Source: VMCP01 sp964592635
GTDB lineage: Bacteria > Bacteroidota > Bacteroidia > NS11-12g > UBA955
DNA length: 64,000 nucleotides
Direction: 5' to 3'
Assembly: GCA_964592635.1 (NCBI GenBank)
Contig: CAZQFZ010000001.1
Span: 1 to 64,000, forward strand
Shown here: piece after piece, positions 44,312-54,323 of the stretch
Numbering within the stretch: position 1 is the stretch's first letter
How the letters are laid out: every line of letters starts with the position of its first letter
Translations under genes and position numbers: made by a program
Notes under the pieces: model-generated
Seen by the model: the letters and a program-made list of their open reading frames with translations, nothing else
Told to the model about the DNA's origin: nothing
Databases searched by the model: none

Positions 44312-46966
44312 TTACATCAACGCAGGATTCGAATAAACCCGCTTAGGTAATCTTAAATCTTGTAATAATCTACTGACTGGACGCAATGTAAACACCCATT
44401 GCTTACCATATCCTGTTGGAACCCACATGAATTCGAGCTGCCAACAATGCAAATTTCGAATTACCGAGAACTGAGAACCTGCAATTTCGTTTAACCTGAA
44501 ATTATATCCAGTTCTATAACTCACTTTCCAATTTTCGGTGATTGAAATGTCGCCAGAAACGGTGAATTCGTTAGCACTTATGCGGTTATTTGCATTTGAA
44601 ACATCGCCATTGTAATTAAACATGTAGCCAAAATTCAAACTCCAAGGAATATTGAAGTCGTAATATCCCATCGGGTTGTTGCGAATATCATTCAACTCCG
44701 CTTCTTCTTCGTTGTATTTTTTTTGGGGGACCCTATTGCCAATGCCACCTTTTTTGTCTTTGGTAAAATCATCTGCACTCAAGGTGGTGTTAATATTGAC
44801 ACCTGCCGATTTAAAACGCAATAAATTTCCTCCCTTTTCAAAATTAAACGTATTTAGAGTAACTCCATTTGTTGTTCTATAATACGGACTAAAATTTGCG
44901 TTCGAGTTAATTCTTAATTTCTTGAATAAAACGGTATTAAAAGATCCCCTAAAATCACTCCATTTCAAACTATCTGCAAACATGTTGTAGTTGGTTGATA
45001 GTTGTATTTGATCGATAATATTAAACTTTTCAGTTTTCTTACCAGTAGTATCGCCTTCAACCAATCTTTTCCCTTGAAAGTTGTTATTCATAGAAAAATT
45101 AATAGATCCATTTGCAAATTGATTTAAATTTCCTACTACACTTTTTTCAAATAAACTGTAAGATTTAACTCTGTTCAATGTGTCGCGATAATAATTACTC
45201 CAACCTTTTTTGAAAGGATCTATTTCGGGGGCATAAGTAAAACCAATGCTGGGTGTAATCGTATGTCGAATGGCTCGAATATTTGCCAATTTTAAATTGT
45301 TAAAAGTTCCGTATATGTTTGTCTTTAGACTAGTAGATACATTGTAACCATACTGACGAAAAAAGCCTTGAGTATCTCGGTAAACTACTTTATTTGTTTG
45401 GGTGTCAATGGTTTGAATCTGACCTTTAAAATGCCAATTTTCTTGGTAATTGAACGACGGTGATAAATTTAATATTCCTTTAAAAAGTTTTATATTTGTG
45501 GTAACAGGAATGCTGTGTTTTAATCCGGAATTAATGGAATTGAATGCTTCTGTATATCGATCCGAAAATATGATGGTGTCTTTAGTTAAGATTTGATTGG
45601 CAATATTACCGCTATAACTCAAACGCAATTGCTGATACCATTTGTTGTTGCTGCCGGTTTTTCGTGCAAAAGGTGTTAATGAAGAAACCCCGATATTTAC
45701 CGAAGGTAAGTCCAATTTGAAATCTCCATTTTGCGTGTTTTGTGAATGACGAGCAGCAGCAGAAAGATTTAGCTTGTTTTTAAAAAGTTGTTTGCTTATG
45801 TTGATGCTCGATGTGAACTGGTTGTTAGATAAGTTGTTAATGTCGCGGCTGTTTCGGCGGTTGAAGCCTTTTGTTACGATATTAATATTACCGCCAAATG
45901 TAAATCCTGGGAAAACTTTGGGGTCCAAATTGAATTGCGATTTTACACTGAAATCCCGATTTCGATCAAAAGCAGGAGATGTTTCCTCGGCTCCGTTTGA
46001 GAATTGACTGTATTGAAGAGCCAAATTTCCTCTAAATCGGTAACGTTTAAAGTACTGCGTTTGCATTCCTAGTCGAAAATCTCCATTTAAATAAGCATCA
46101 GAATTTAGTTGGACATCGGCGTTGGGTCCTAACCCCATATAATATCCAAAATTTTGCAGGTAAAATCCGCTGTTTATACCATTGAAACCCAACGAAGGGA
46201 AAATAATGCCGTCGCGTTGTCCTTTACGAAGTGGTGCAAGCCCAAAAGGCAATGCTATAGGGGTAGGAATTTCGGCGAAAACCAAGTTAGATAGTCCGAA
46301 TAGTGCTTTATTATTAGGTATAACTTTAACTTTTGATGCGTTCAAATAAAAATGAGGATGATCGGCATCGCAGGTAGTAATTTTACCATGAACTCCGGTA
46401 AAAGAGCCGTCATTTTGTTTCAATACAGTACCTAAATGAATGTGGGCTTGGTCTTGAACCAAACGCAGTCCATAGACTTTGCCTTTTTTCGATTCGCTGT
46501 TGTAGCGCATGGAATCGGCCGTGTATTTTTCTTTATTATCAACCAAAATGGGTTTATTCGTGTACCTGCCTGAACTATCAATTTGTCCTTTTGCAAATAG
46601 CTCTTTGTTGGTTAAATTAACATCAATATAGTAGGCTTCCAACTCAGTTTGAGCCGATTTTAGCTGAGCATCACGGTACAAGCGAACTTTTTTGGAATTA
46701 AAATCGAGCACCATGGAATCCTTAGAATTGAAGATTACAATATCGTTGAAGTCGTTTTTCTTTTTGGGGGATGTTTTGACCGGCGACGTATCCTGGGGAT
46801 TCTGAGGTAATGAATCCATGCAATTGGATATCGATCTAAAACTGTTTGATTTTTTAGACAAAGCAATTGCATCCCCCGAAAACAAGGGAACAAAGCCCAT
46901 AGAATAACTGAAAATCAGGGCAATCCACACGATACTATATATATGTATTGGTTTACGAATTAGCAT
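44312..46966 (-). CDS. lptD: LPS-assembly protein LptD, Bacteroidota type
   Basis: Outer-membrane protein that, with LptE, inserts lipopolysaccharide into the outer leaflet. It has an N-terminal hydrophobic signal (residues 1-30), a polar linker, and an OstA/LptA-like periplasmic domain at about 75-205 (NSKDSMVLDFNSKKVRLYRD, DSMRYNSESKKGKVYG). It continues with FAEIPTPIALPFGLAP and a large barrel ending LPKRVYSNPALM. 884 residues. Divergent from the amidase gene with 53 bp between starts, and followed on its strand by the FGE-fold gene after 57 bp. The lptD and amidase pairing is common in Bacteroidota. Confidence 0.9.
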   Translation of the reverse strand: MLIRKPIHIYSIVWIALIFSYSMGFVPLFSGDAIALSKKSNSFRSISNCMDSLPQNPQDTSPVKTSPKKKNDFNDIVIFNSKDSMVLDFNSKKVRLYRDAQLKSAQTELEAYYIDVNLTNKELFAKGQIDSSGRYTNKPILVDNKEKYTADSMRYNSESKKGKVYGLRLVQDQAHIHLGTVLKQNDGSFTGVHGKITTCDADHPHFYLNASKVKVIPNNKALFGLSNLVFAEIPTPIALPFGLAPLRKGQRDGIIFPSLGFNGINSGFYLQNFGYYMGLGPNADVQLNSDAYLNGDFRLGMQTQYFKRYRFRGNLALQYSQFSNGAEETSPAFDRNRDFSVKSQFNLDPKVFPGFTFGGNINIVTKGFNRRNSRDINNLSNNQFTSSINISKQLFKNKLNLSAAARHSQNTQNGDFKLDLPSVNIGVSSLTPFARKTGSNNKWYQQLRLSYSGNIANQILTKDTIIFSDRYTEAFNSINSGLKHSIPVTTNIKLFKGILNLSPSFNYQENWHFKGQIQTIDTQTNKVVYRDTQGFFRQYGYNVSTSLKTNIYGTFNNLKLANIRAIRHTITPSIGFTYAPEIDPFKKGWSNYYRDTLNRVKSYSLFEKSVVGNLNQFANGSINFSMNNNFQGKRLVEGDTTGKKTEKFNIIDQIQLSTNYNMFADSLKWSDFRGSFNTVLFKKLRINSNANFSPYYRTTNGVTLNTFNFEKGGNLLRFKSAGVNINTTLSADDFTKDKKGGIGNRVPQKKYNEEEAELNDIRNNPMGYYDFNIPWSLNFGYMFNYNGDVSNANNRISANEFTVSGDISITENWKVSYRTGYNFRLNEIAGSQFSVIRNLHCWQLEFMWVPTGYGKQWVFTLRPVSRLLQDLRLPKRVYSNPALM

Positions 46967-47019
46967 AATTGGATTTGCGATACGAAATTCGGCAAGAATT
47001 TTGCTGAAGTTGGGGAAAT

Positions 47020-47886
47020 ATGAAAGAAACGAAAATTGGGTTGAAACATTTTATTGGTTCATGTAGAAAAATGAGCCAGCGATTTTTAATCATTGGTTTC
47101 CCATTTTTTGCTACTGCAATATTAATGCTATTTCTGCCGTCTGCCAAAAAGCCACTTCGGAAAGTCGATCAGGTTAAAACCATTGTTTTAGATGCAGGAC
47201 ACGGGGGATCCGATCCAGGTTGTAACGGTGCTGGTGAAATTTGGGAAAAGCAAGTAACTCTCGGTGTAGTTTTGAAATTAGGGAAATTGATTTCCGACAG
47301 TATGGCGGATGTTCGAGTGATCTATACACGTACCACAGACAAGGCACTAAAATTGTGGGAACGTCCGAATATTGCCAACCGAAATGAAGCCGATTTGTTT
47401 ATTTCAGTGCATTGCAACGCCAACGATAATACTGCTGCCGAAGGTAGTGAAACCTATTTTATGGGATTGCATAAAAACAAGGGGAATTTAGATGTAGCAA
47501 AACGTGAGAATTCAGCCATTGTTTACGAATCTGATTATAAAAATAACGATCGTTATGGAGGATTTGACCCGAATTCGCCTGAGGGGCACATTATTTTCTC
47601 GTTGGTTCAAAACGCTTTTTTGAATCAGGCTTTGCGATTATCTACCTACGTAGAAGAGGAAACGGCTAAAATCAGCGATATTCGGAGTAGGGGAGTGAAA
47701 CAGGCTGGATTTTTGGTTTTATGGCAAACTTCTATGCCTTCTATATTGATCGAGACGGGTTTTTTGACCAATTCCGAAAATCGGAAGTATTTAAAGACAG
47801 CCGAAGGGCAACAGGTGGTGGCAATGGGGATTTTCAAAGCCATTAAACGTTACAAACAACACGTAGAAATCCGCAAGCCGAAGTAA
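47020..47886 (+). CDS. N-acetylmuramoyl-L-alanine amidase (Amidase_3)
   Basis: Zinc-dependent cell-wall amidase that cleaves the bond between N-acetylmuramic acid and the stem peptide (EC 3.5.1.28). A membrane anchor or signal segment (ILMLFLPSA preceded by FLIIGFPFFATA) leads into the catalytic domain. Zinc ligands are visible in VLDAGHGGSDPG and in the Glu of WEKQVTL, with the later ADLFISVHCNAN histidine and the catalytic Glu in SILIETGFLTN. 288 residues, no SPOR or SH3 domain. In related genomes the MlaD-like gene follows directly; here it is separated by a large T9SS gene. Confidence 0.92.
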   Translation: MKETKIGLKHFIGSCRKMSQRFLIIGFPFFATAILMLFLPSAKKPLRKVDQVKTIVLDAGHGGSDPGCNGAGEIWEKQVTLGVVLKLGKLISDSMADVRVIYTRTTDKALKLWERPNIANRNEADLFISVHCNANDNTAAEGSETYFMGLHKNKGNLDVAKRENSAIVYESDYKNNDRYGGFDPNSPEGHIIFSLVQNAFLNQALRLSTYVEEETAKISDIRSRGVKQAGFLVLWQTSMPSILIETGFLTNSENRKYLKTAEGQQVVAMGIFKAIKRYKQHVEIRKPK

Positions 47887-48136
47887 TGTTTTAGTGATCT
47901 GATACGCAATTCGATGAACGATTGAATTGAATCGGCAAGTGGCGAAAGAAATTCGCTTTATATGTCATGAAAATGTAAATAAAAAAGCGAATATAAATGT
48001 AAATAATTAATAATCAATTGTTTGTATTAGAAACGGAGATTAAGTACTAATATTTTTTTAGTTCGATATTAAAAAGAATTGCAACCTTTTTTGTTTCTTG
48101 CGTCTCAAAGAAAAACTTAATACAAAAGGTATATCT
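47887..48136. other. Gap before the large secreted protein
   Basis: Contains a 9-bp perfect inverted repeat, ATTCGCTTT (47951) with AAAGCGAAT (47984), with a 24-base loop and no T run. The remainder is A/T-rich. A TTG in frame at 48098 could extend the next gene by 13 residues but gives no better signal peptide. Confidence 0.4.
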
Positions 48137-51100
48137 ATGAAATCAACAATTACTATGTTTAAAAAAGCGCTGGTTTTTGGTGCGATGGTCTTGGGAGCAT
48201 TCTCGGGAAGTCGCCTAGAAGCTCAGACTCCGTGCTCGGGTACGTTCGCTTACGGCTGTGGTGGCTTGTACGGCTACTGCGGTGACCTAGATGCGGTAAC
48301 AATCAAAAACAAGGCGGGTGCTGTTTTGGCGTCCTACAGTAGTTTGAAGTGCAGTAGCAATTCAACTTACTTAGGGGTTTTAAATCAGGGATCTGCTATT
48401 GATCTAACCGCTGGTGAGGAAATCACTATTGAAATTACTGGTACAGAATGGTCTGGTTACTACACACGTCCAGGTGTATGGATGGATGTTAGTTTGAACT
48501 CACAGTTCGAAGCTGCTGAATGTGTAGTAGATCCAAGTGCTAACGTAATTGGAGCTTCAGTAAACAAGTACGACGTAAAAGTACCTTGTTTCACAAAAGC
48601 AGGTAAAAGCCACATGCGTTTCCGCGGTGCAATGACTGCTTATTCTTTGACTAAAAACCAAGGATGTGGATCAATTGCTGGATACGGTAACGTGTTTGAT
48701 TTGGAAGTAAACTACAAACTTGGCCCAACACCTGTTGCTAACTTCATCGTTCCAACTGGTCCAAACTGGGAAGGTTCTCCTGTAGTATTCCCTGCATCAA
48801 GTCCTAATCCAGGCGCATCTTACAAATGGACATTTGACAAAGCTGCTGCGGTTATCGCTGGTACAGGTACAAAAGGTTCTGCTCGTTGGACATCTGCTGG
48901 TAAGTACGATGTAAAAATGGTTGTTGACTACTGCGGTATCAAAGACTCAACTACTAAAATCGTAACTATTACTGCTCCTACGGTTGTTCCTGTTGCCGAT
49001 TTCATCGCTGATAACAACGAAGTGGAATTGGGTTATGAGGTTCAATTATTTGATTTGAGTACAAACGGTCCTACTTCTTGGGCTTGGGAAATTTACTCTC
49101 CAACCGGTATCGGTGATGATGTTTCTACTGCACAAAACCCTAAGTTCTACATGAACGAAGCGGGCTGGCATAAAGTATGTTTGACCTCTACAAATGGTGT
49201 AGGTTCTTCTAAAACGGTTTGTAAAGATCGTTATGTAGAGTGTTTGCCAACTTTGGATAATTACATGGGTCCTCAAAAAGAGGCTACTACTCGTTTCGGA
49301 CGTTTGTTTGACCACAACGGCCCTTCCGGTGATTATGCAAACAACAGAAAAACATCTATCGACTATTTCCAAATTTTACCTTGTGGTGCTCAAGAAATCA
49401 GATTGAAATTTGCTGATCTTTCTTTGGCCGATGATGGTGATATTTTGACTATCTACGATTTTGATCAAGAAGATCCAAACAAAGTGGTTGCTAAAATCAA
49501 CAAGAGCAATCAAATTATGTATGATACTGCTGTATTGAAATTAAAATCAGGTGCTGCGTTTATCACGTTCCAATCTAACGGTTCTGGTGTTTCTCGTGGT
49601 TTCATCATCAATTGGGATTCTGATTTGGAAACTCCTACTTTGCCAGATGCAAACTTCGATATCGAATACAACCCAATTGGTAATGGTGCTGCTGCTAACT
49701 TCTTTAACAAAACAGCCAATACCAAAGGTGTTCCAAATTACTTCTGGGAAATCTCTGATAACCAAGGTAACGTAACCAATAATTTCTACACTGAAAATGC
49801 AACTGAGAAATTCTATACGGACGGTACTTACAAAGTGTGTATGGTTGCACAAACTTGTACTGGTTTTGATACTGCTTGTAAGAATATCACAGTTTACACT
49901 CCAACTAAAGCTGAGTTCGTAGATTTCAAAGCGGATAACTTACGTCCAACAATCGGTCAAGCGGTGAAGTTCACTACTACTACTGATTACGCTGATGTAT
50001 TCGAGTGGAGCATTTTCCCAACTACATTCAAATATGTAAACGGAACAACTTCTAAGAGCCAAAACCCACAAATTGAGTTCACAGCGGGTGGTGCTTATAC
50101 ATTTACATTGTCTGCATACAACGGTACAGCTGGTCGTACAACAACAGAGAAGAAAGTAATCAAAGCGAAATATGTAATTTGCCTTGACTATTGCATTCCT
50201 TTGACAAACATGACTTCTAAAGACGTAGCAATTGCAAAAGTTGCTGTAGTTGATAAGAACAACAAATTCTTAGTAAATAGCGAAACTGAAACAGGTGTTT
50301 CTTACAGTTCATTCACTGATGGCCGTCCTATGAACATGACATTTGGTGCAACTTACAGCATCAGTGTTGCTCGTAAAACAAGCTCAAATGAAGTAAACTA
50401 TAAAGCATGGATCGATTGGAATATCGATGGTGACTTTGACGATGCAGGTGAAGAGGTTATGTCAACAGGTGCAATGAAAGGTTTGATTGCAAACGGTTCA
50501 TTCACTGTTCCTGAAATTGCAAAATCATTTGAAGGTGTAACAAGAATGCGTGTAGGTGCTTCTTACGGTTCATTCTCTAACAGTCCTTGTGGTGTAAACC
50601 AAGTAGGTGAATTTGAAGATTACGCAATTTTATTGGCAAACGATAATACCGCTCCTGTGATTACATTGGTTGGTTCTGATACTGTGCGTGTTGAAAGAGG
50701 TTCTTCTGCTAGCTCTTGCTACCAAGAAGTTGCTTCTCAAACATACAAAGCTTCAGATGCAACAGAAGGCGATTTGACCAATAAAGTGGTTATCACTTCT
50801 GATTTGGATTGTTCAGTAGCGGGTGTTTACAGTATGGAATTCAACTTAGTTGATGCATCTGGTAACAAAGCAACTCCTAAAACTCGTACTATCATCGTAG
50901 TTTTGGATAGAACAGGTCCAGTTTTGACCTTACAAGGAAAAGACACTGTAACTATCGAACAGTGTGGAACATTCACCGATCCAGGTGCAGTTGCAAACGA
51001 CGCAGTTGATGGTGATTTGACCTCTGCAATTAAAGTAAACGGTTCCGTTGATCCTAGCGCTACTGGTGATTACAATATCACTTATACGGTTAAAGATGCT

Positions 51101-52186
51101 CAAGGCAACCTTTCTACAAAAGTTCGTGTAGTTCGTGTTCGCGATACTCAAAAACCAGGTATCTACCGTTTAGGTAAGCGTATTACTAACAACATGACAA
51201 TCAACGTACAAATCAATACTGCTTTCGTTGATGATATTTACGCTTTGGATCCATGTAATGGTAATATCTTCTTGAAGAAAGATCCAGGATTCAACGGTGT
51301 TGTTAATAATCAACAACGTGCTACTTATCCAATTTTCTACAGTGCAGTTGACCCATCTGGTAACAAAGCTGACGAAGACGGATATGTAATTAACTATATT
51401 GTAGATGACTTTATTGCTCCAAACATTGAGTTGAATACTTCTGATACAGTGTTGCATGATGTGAATGATCCTTACAGTTCACGTTCAGTTACTGTTACTG
51501 ACAACTACTATGGTCCAACTCAAGTTTCTGTAGTTCGTACAGGTAAAGTAGATCCTTATGTTTTGGGTACTTATGTTGAAACATTTGTAGCAACTGATGC
51601 AAGTGGTAACAAATCAACCAAGAAGAGATTCATTAAAGTGGTTGACCGTATTGCTCCTGAATTGACAGCACCTCCAGTTTCTGCTTGTGTAGGTACTCCT
51701 TTCTGGGCAATGACTGGATTGATTCTAAAAGATAATTACTATTCTGCTAAAGATCTTGAATCTTTGGTGAAAGTGGTTTCTCATAACGTGAATGTGTTAG
51801 AAGCGGGTGTTTACTTCATTAACTACTCACTTTCTGATCCAAGTGGTAACCAAGCTGCTATCGTATCTCGTACAGTTTACGTAGCTTATCCTCCAAATTG
51901 TCAAAACACCTACATGGATGTTAAGAACTTCAAATTGGAAGATGCGGTTAACGTACATCCAAACCCAACAACTGGTTTAGTGAATGTATCTTATGCTGTA
52001 AATAACAACGAATCAGTAAACATTGAAGTTGTTAATTCAGTAGGAGCTACTGTTGCTACGCGTGTTGTAAAAGGTGGAATGGGTACTGAAGAGTTCAACT
52101 TAGCAGGTAATGCTAAAGGTGTTTACTTTGTACGTATCACAAACAACGGTCAGTCTGCAGTTAAGAAATTGGTTGTAAACAACTAA
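48137..52186 (+). CDS. Very large multidomain secreted protein with T9SS type A sorting domain
   Basis: A 1349-residue exported protein. A signal peptide (residues 1-30, ending GSRLEAQ) precedes a Cys-rich opening, then PKD modules (about 200-370), a CUB-like module (372-494; AQEIRLKFADLSLADDGD) and further PKD modules (504-678). A GEVED domain peaks near 755-834 (KAWIDWNIDGDFDDAGEEV), and three DUF5011-type Ig modules run from 838 to about 1210. The type A signal from about 1271 (VHPNPTTGLVNVSY ... KGVYFVRI) marks T9SS export. Codon use is strongly biased (GGT, GCT, AAC, ACT), suggesting high expression. It interrupts the usual amidase to MlaD gene order and has its own terminator. Confidence 0.87.
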   Translation: MKSTITMFKKALVFGAMVLGAFSGSRLEAQTPCSGTFAYGCGGLYGYCGDLDAVTIKNKAGAVLASYSSLKCSSNSTYLGVLNQGSAIDLTAGEEITIEITGTEWSGYYTRPGVWMDVSLNSQFEAAECVVDPSANVIGASVNKYDVKVPCFTKAGKSHMRFRGAMTAYSLTKNQGCGSIAGYGNVFDLEVNYKLGPTPVANFIVPTGPNWEGSPVVFPASSPNPGASYKWTFDKAAAVIAGTGTKGSARWTSAGKYDVKMVVDYCGIKDSTTKIVTITAPTVVPVADFIADNNEVELGYEVQLFDLSTNGPTSWAWEIYSPTGIGDDVSTAQNPKFYMNEAGWHKVCLTSTNGVGSSKTVCKDRYVECLPTLDNYMGPQKEATTRFGRLFDHNGPSGDYANNRKTSIDYFQILPCGAQEIRLKFADLSLADDGDILTIYDFDQEDPNKVVAKINKSNQIMYDTAVLKLKSGAAFITFQSNGSGVSRGFIINWDSDLETPTLPDANFDIEYNPIGNGAAANFFNKTANTKGVPNYFWEISDNQGNVTNNFYTENATEKFYTDGTYKVCMVAQTCTGFDTACKNITVYTPTKAEFVDFKADNLRPTIGQAVKFTTTTDYADVFEWSIFPTTFKYVNGTTSKSQNPQIEFTAGGAYTFTLSAYNGTAGRTTTEKKVIKAKYVICLDYCIPLTNMTSKDVAIAKVAVVDKNNKFLVNSETETGVSYSSFTDGRPMNMTFGATYSISVARKTSSNEVNYKAWIDWNIDGDFDDAGEEVMSTGAMKGLIANGSFTVPEIAKSFEGVTRMRVGASYGSFSNSPCGVNQVGEFEDYAILLANDNTAPVITLVGSDTVRVERGSSASSCYQEVASQTYKASDATEGDLTNKVVITSDLDCSVAGVYSMEFNLVDASGNKATPKTRTIIVVLDRTGPVLTLQGKDTVTIEQCGTFTDPGAVANDAVDGDLTSAIKVNGSVDPSATGDYNITYTVKDAQGNLSTKVRVVRVRDTQKPGIYRLGKRITNNMTINVQINTAFVDDIYALDPCNGNIFLKKDPGFNGVVNNQQRATYPIFYSAVDPSGNKADEDGYVINYIVDDFIAPNIELNTSDTVLHDVNDPYSSRSVTVTDNYYGPTQVSVVRTGKVDPYVLGTYVETFVATDASGNKSTKKRFIKVVDRIAPELTAPPVSACVGTPFWAMTGLILKDNYYSAKDLESLVKVVSHNVNVLEAGVYFINYSLSDPSGNQAAIVSRTVYVAYPPNCQNTYMDVKNFKLEDAVNVHPNPTTGLVNVSYAVNNNESVNIEVVNSVGATVATRVVKGGMGTEEFNLAGNAKGVYFVRITNNGQSAVKKLVVNN

Positions 52187-52209
52187 TTCTCAGATAACCT
52201 TTATTAAGG

Positions 52210-52245
52210 AAAGGCCTTGGATTAATTTCCAAGGCCTTTTTTTTT
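52210..52245 (+). terminator. Terminator of the large T9SS protein gene
   Basis: AAAGGCCTTGG (52210-52220) and CCAAGGCCTTT (52229-52239) form an 11-bp stem with an eight-base loop, then a T run. Confidence 0.88.
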
Positions 52246-52336
52246 CACTAATTTGTTACTTATAAATAAATTTCAGAACTCCGTATGTTTGCCTCGTTGT
52301 TTTGTCGACTTTTAATATGATTTAAATTAAAATTTG

Positions 52337-52344
52337 TAATTTTG
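52337..52344 (+). promoter_or_regulatory. TAATTTTG -7 box before the MlaD-like gene
   Basis: The box ends five bases before the ATG at 52350, downstream of the terminator, so the MlaD-like gene has its own promoter and probably a leaderless transcript. No TTG at ideal spacing. Confidence 0.35.
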
Positions 52345-52349
52345 AAATA

Positions 52350-53330
52350 ATGTCTATTTTTAAAGGTCTTTCTAAAGAGTTTCAAGTAGGTACACTTACT
52401 ACCATTGCAATTACGATTCTTATTTTGGGTTATAATTTTATGAGGGGAAAAGATAATCCATTTACTAGAGGAAAGGAGTTTATTGTGTATTATGATAGTA
52501 CTCAAGGTTTGGGTGTAGGAACTTCAGTAATTTATAATGGATTGCGGATTGGTCAGCTTTCCTCAATTGATATTACAAGCGATGGCAAACGAATGGAGGC
52601 ACGTTTTGAAGTAGCTTCTAGCTTGGACATCCCCAAAGATTCAAAGTTTCAGATTCAATCTGAATTACTCGGTGGTCAAAAAGTACGTTTGCTTTTAGGA
52701 GTTTCCAATGTTTATGCCGAAGATGGAGACACATTAATGGGAACTTATGCCAGTGATCAATTTTCTGCAATAAATGATCAAGTGTTGCCCATTGCTTCGA
52801 AAGTGGATTCATTATTAACACAAATGAATCGTGTTCTTCATCATCCTGGATTGGATCAGGCACTAACAGAATTACCAGGTGCAATGAATGAAATGAAGTT
52901 ATTATTGAGGGATTCTCGTGGTATGGTTGCAAGTAATTCTAGCTATATTAACTCTTCATTGTCAAATTTGTCGCTGTTTACTGAAAATTTGAAAGAATAT
53001 AATAAAGCAATTCGCTTGACTCTAAATCGTATTGAAAAAACGACCGAGGGGTTGGATACGTTTAGAATATCTCGTGTCTTAGAGCATTCTGATAGTCTTA
53101 TTCGAGGTATTAATGCAATAACGAATCAGGTTAACTCGGGTAAAGGGAATGTAGGTAAATTGATTTATGACGATGATTTATATGAGAATTTGAACAATAC
53201 CACCTTAGAATTGAAATCCGTTTTAATGGATTTGAAGCGATATCCTGAAAAATACATACCCGTTCCTCTTACAAAGCAACAACGTAAGAAAGCGAAAGAA
53301 TCATCATTAAAGGATACGGCTGTTTGGTAA
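52350..53330 (+). CDS. MlaD family (MCE domain) protein
   Basis: Membrane-anchored periplasmic protein with one N-terminal helix (TLTTIAITILILGYNFMRG) and a single MCE domain at about 38-120 (FIVYYDSTQGLGVGTSVIYN, LGGQKVRLLLG). The C-terminal half is helical (residues 140-290), typical of MlaD-like proteins that form hexameric lipid channels between membranes. An MlaE permease and MlaF ATPase would be expected elsewhere. 326 residues. The last codons of the gene are duplicated downstream (see the 73-bp repeat). Confidence 0.88.
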   Translation: MSIFKGLSKEFQVGTLTTIAITILILGYNFMRGKDNPFTRGKEFIVYYDSTQGLGVGTSVIYNGLRIGQLSSIDITSDGKRMEARFEVASSLDIPKDSKFQIQSELLGGQKVRLLLGVSNVYAEDGDTLMGTYASDQFSAINDQVLPIASKVDSLLTQMNRVLHHPGLDQALTELPGAMNEMKLLLRDSRGMVASNSSYINSSLSNLSLFTENLKEYNKAIRLTLNRIEKTTEGLDTFRISRVLEHSDSLIRGINAITNQVNSGKGNVGKLIYDDDLYENLNNTTLELKSVLMDLKRYPEKYIPVPLTKQQRKKAKESSLKDTAVW

Positions 53331-53453
53331 TACGCGCCCGAATGATTTTTTATGTTGGGTCATGCTATTGCAGAAAACTGTAATGCATACGGCTATTTGG
53401 TAATACGCACCCGAATGATTTTTTATGTTGGGTAATGCTATTGCAGAAAACTG
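53314..53453. repeat. Direct 73-bp duplication covering the end of the MlaD-like gene
   Basis: A 67-bp block (53314-53380) starts in the last codons of the MlaD-like gene (ATACGGCTGTTTGG). It recurs at 53387-53453 with three single-base changes, a period of 73 bp. The second copy repeats the gene's final codons and stop but lies outside the gene. The rest of the gap to 53593 holds only A/T-rich sequence before the convergent lycopene cyclase-domain gene. Confidence 0.8.
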
Positions 53454-53593
53454 ACTTACAATACTATTTGAATAGGATTTTTGTTGCCTTGGAATATTTT
53501 TCCATTCTTTAAAACGTTATTATCGCTTTTTGCTAAATATTTTTTGCACCTAAATTAAGTAAAGAATAAACCTGCGAAAGAATTACAATTGGA

Positions 53594-54313
53594 TTATTTA
53601 CTTGAATCGTAGGAATTTAACGAATTTTTTAATTGGATGGCTTCAAATATCATGATGCTCCAAAGCATATAAAGGAAATTGTAGAAGAAATCTTCAAAAG
53701 GAATTGTTCCTATTCTCAGAGACATATTCTCCAAATTGTTGTAGATAAGCACTGGTTTTGACGTTAATACGCCGTTTATGTATGCCATGGGAAGAATGGC
53801 AATTAACCAGGCTATAACTAAATGACTCCATATTCTTTTGAGTAATTGTTGGGAGTAAATAAACATTAAAATTAATGTAACTGATATAAGTCCAAATGTT
53901 ACAGTAGTGTACGTTTTATCCCAAAAAAAGATGCAAATAAATAAGGATAGTCCAGCAAAAAATGCCCAAGTAGAGTTGAAAGGTATTGATAATTTTGGGA
54001 AGTACATTTTTAAACACATGTAGATAAAAACACAGGCATATGGTACAACAGAAAAAAATCCATATTCTTCTACGGGTAGTGAACCCAGTTTGTATCCTAA
54101 TAGATAGGAGGAATTGAATTTCCAAACTCCTATTTGAGTGAACCACTCATCCCAAACGATATATAGGAATGACGTGATAAGTGTAGCTATTGCAAGGGGT
54201 TTGAAGTATTTGTAAAAAGCCACTTTCTTATCGAATGATAAAAAAAGTGGCCCTAAAATCGTTACTATATCAAGAAAAAGGTAGGTGTATTGATCGGAAA
54301 CAGGTACGTACAT
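53594..54313 (-). CDS. Lycopene cyclase domain-containing membrane protein (CrtYcd-like)
   Basis: A 239-residue membrane protein with about seven hydrophobic segments. It carries two copies of the lycopene cyclase domain signature, recognisable by LPVEEYGFFSVVPYA (about 77) and IPFEDFFYNFLYMLW (near the end), each with the Pro-acidic-acidic motif of the heterodimer-type and fused cyclases. Such proteins convert lycopene to beta-carotene-type products. No phytoene synthase or desaturase gene is adjacent. The gene starts 10 bp after an ECF sigma factor on the same strand, so the two are one transcription unit. Confidence 0.85.
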   Translation of the reverse strand: MYVPVSDQYTYLFLDIVTILGPLFLSFDKKVAFYKYFKPLAIATLITSFLYIVWDEWFTQIGVWKFNSSYLLGYKLGSLPVEEYGFFSVVPYACVFIYMCLKMYFPKLSIPFNSTWAFFAGLSLFICIFFWDKTYTTVTFGLISVTLILMFIYSQQLLKRIWSHLVIAWLIAILPMAYINGVLTSKPVLIYNNLENMSLRIGTIPFEDFFYNFLYMLWSIMIFEAIQLKNSLNSYDSSK

Positions 54314-54323
54314 CTACGTAAAT

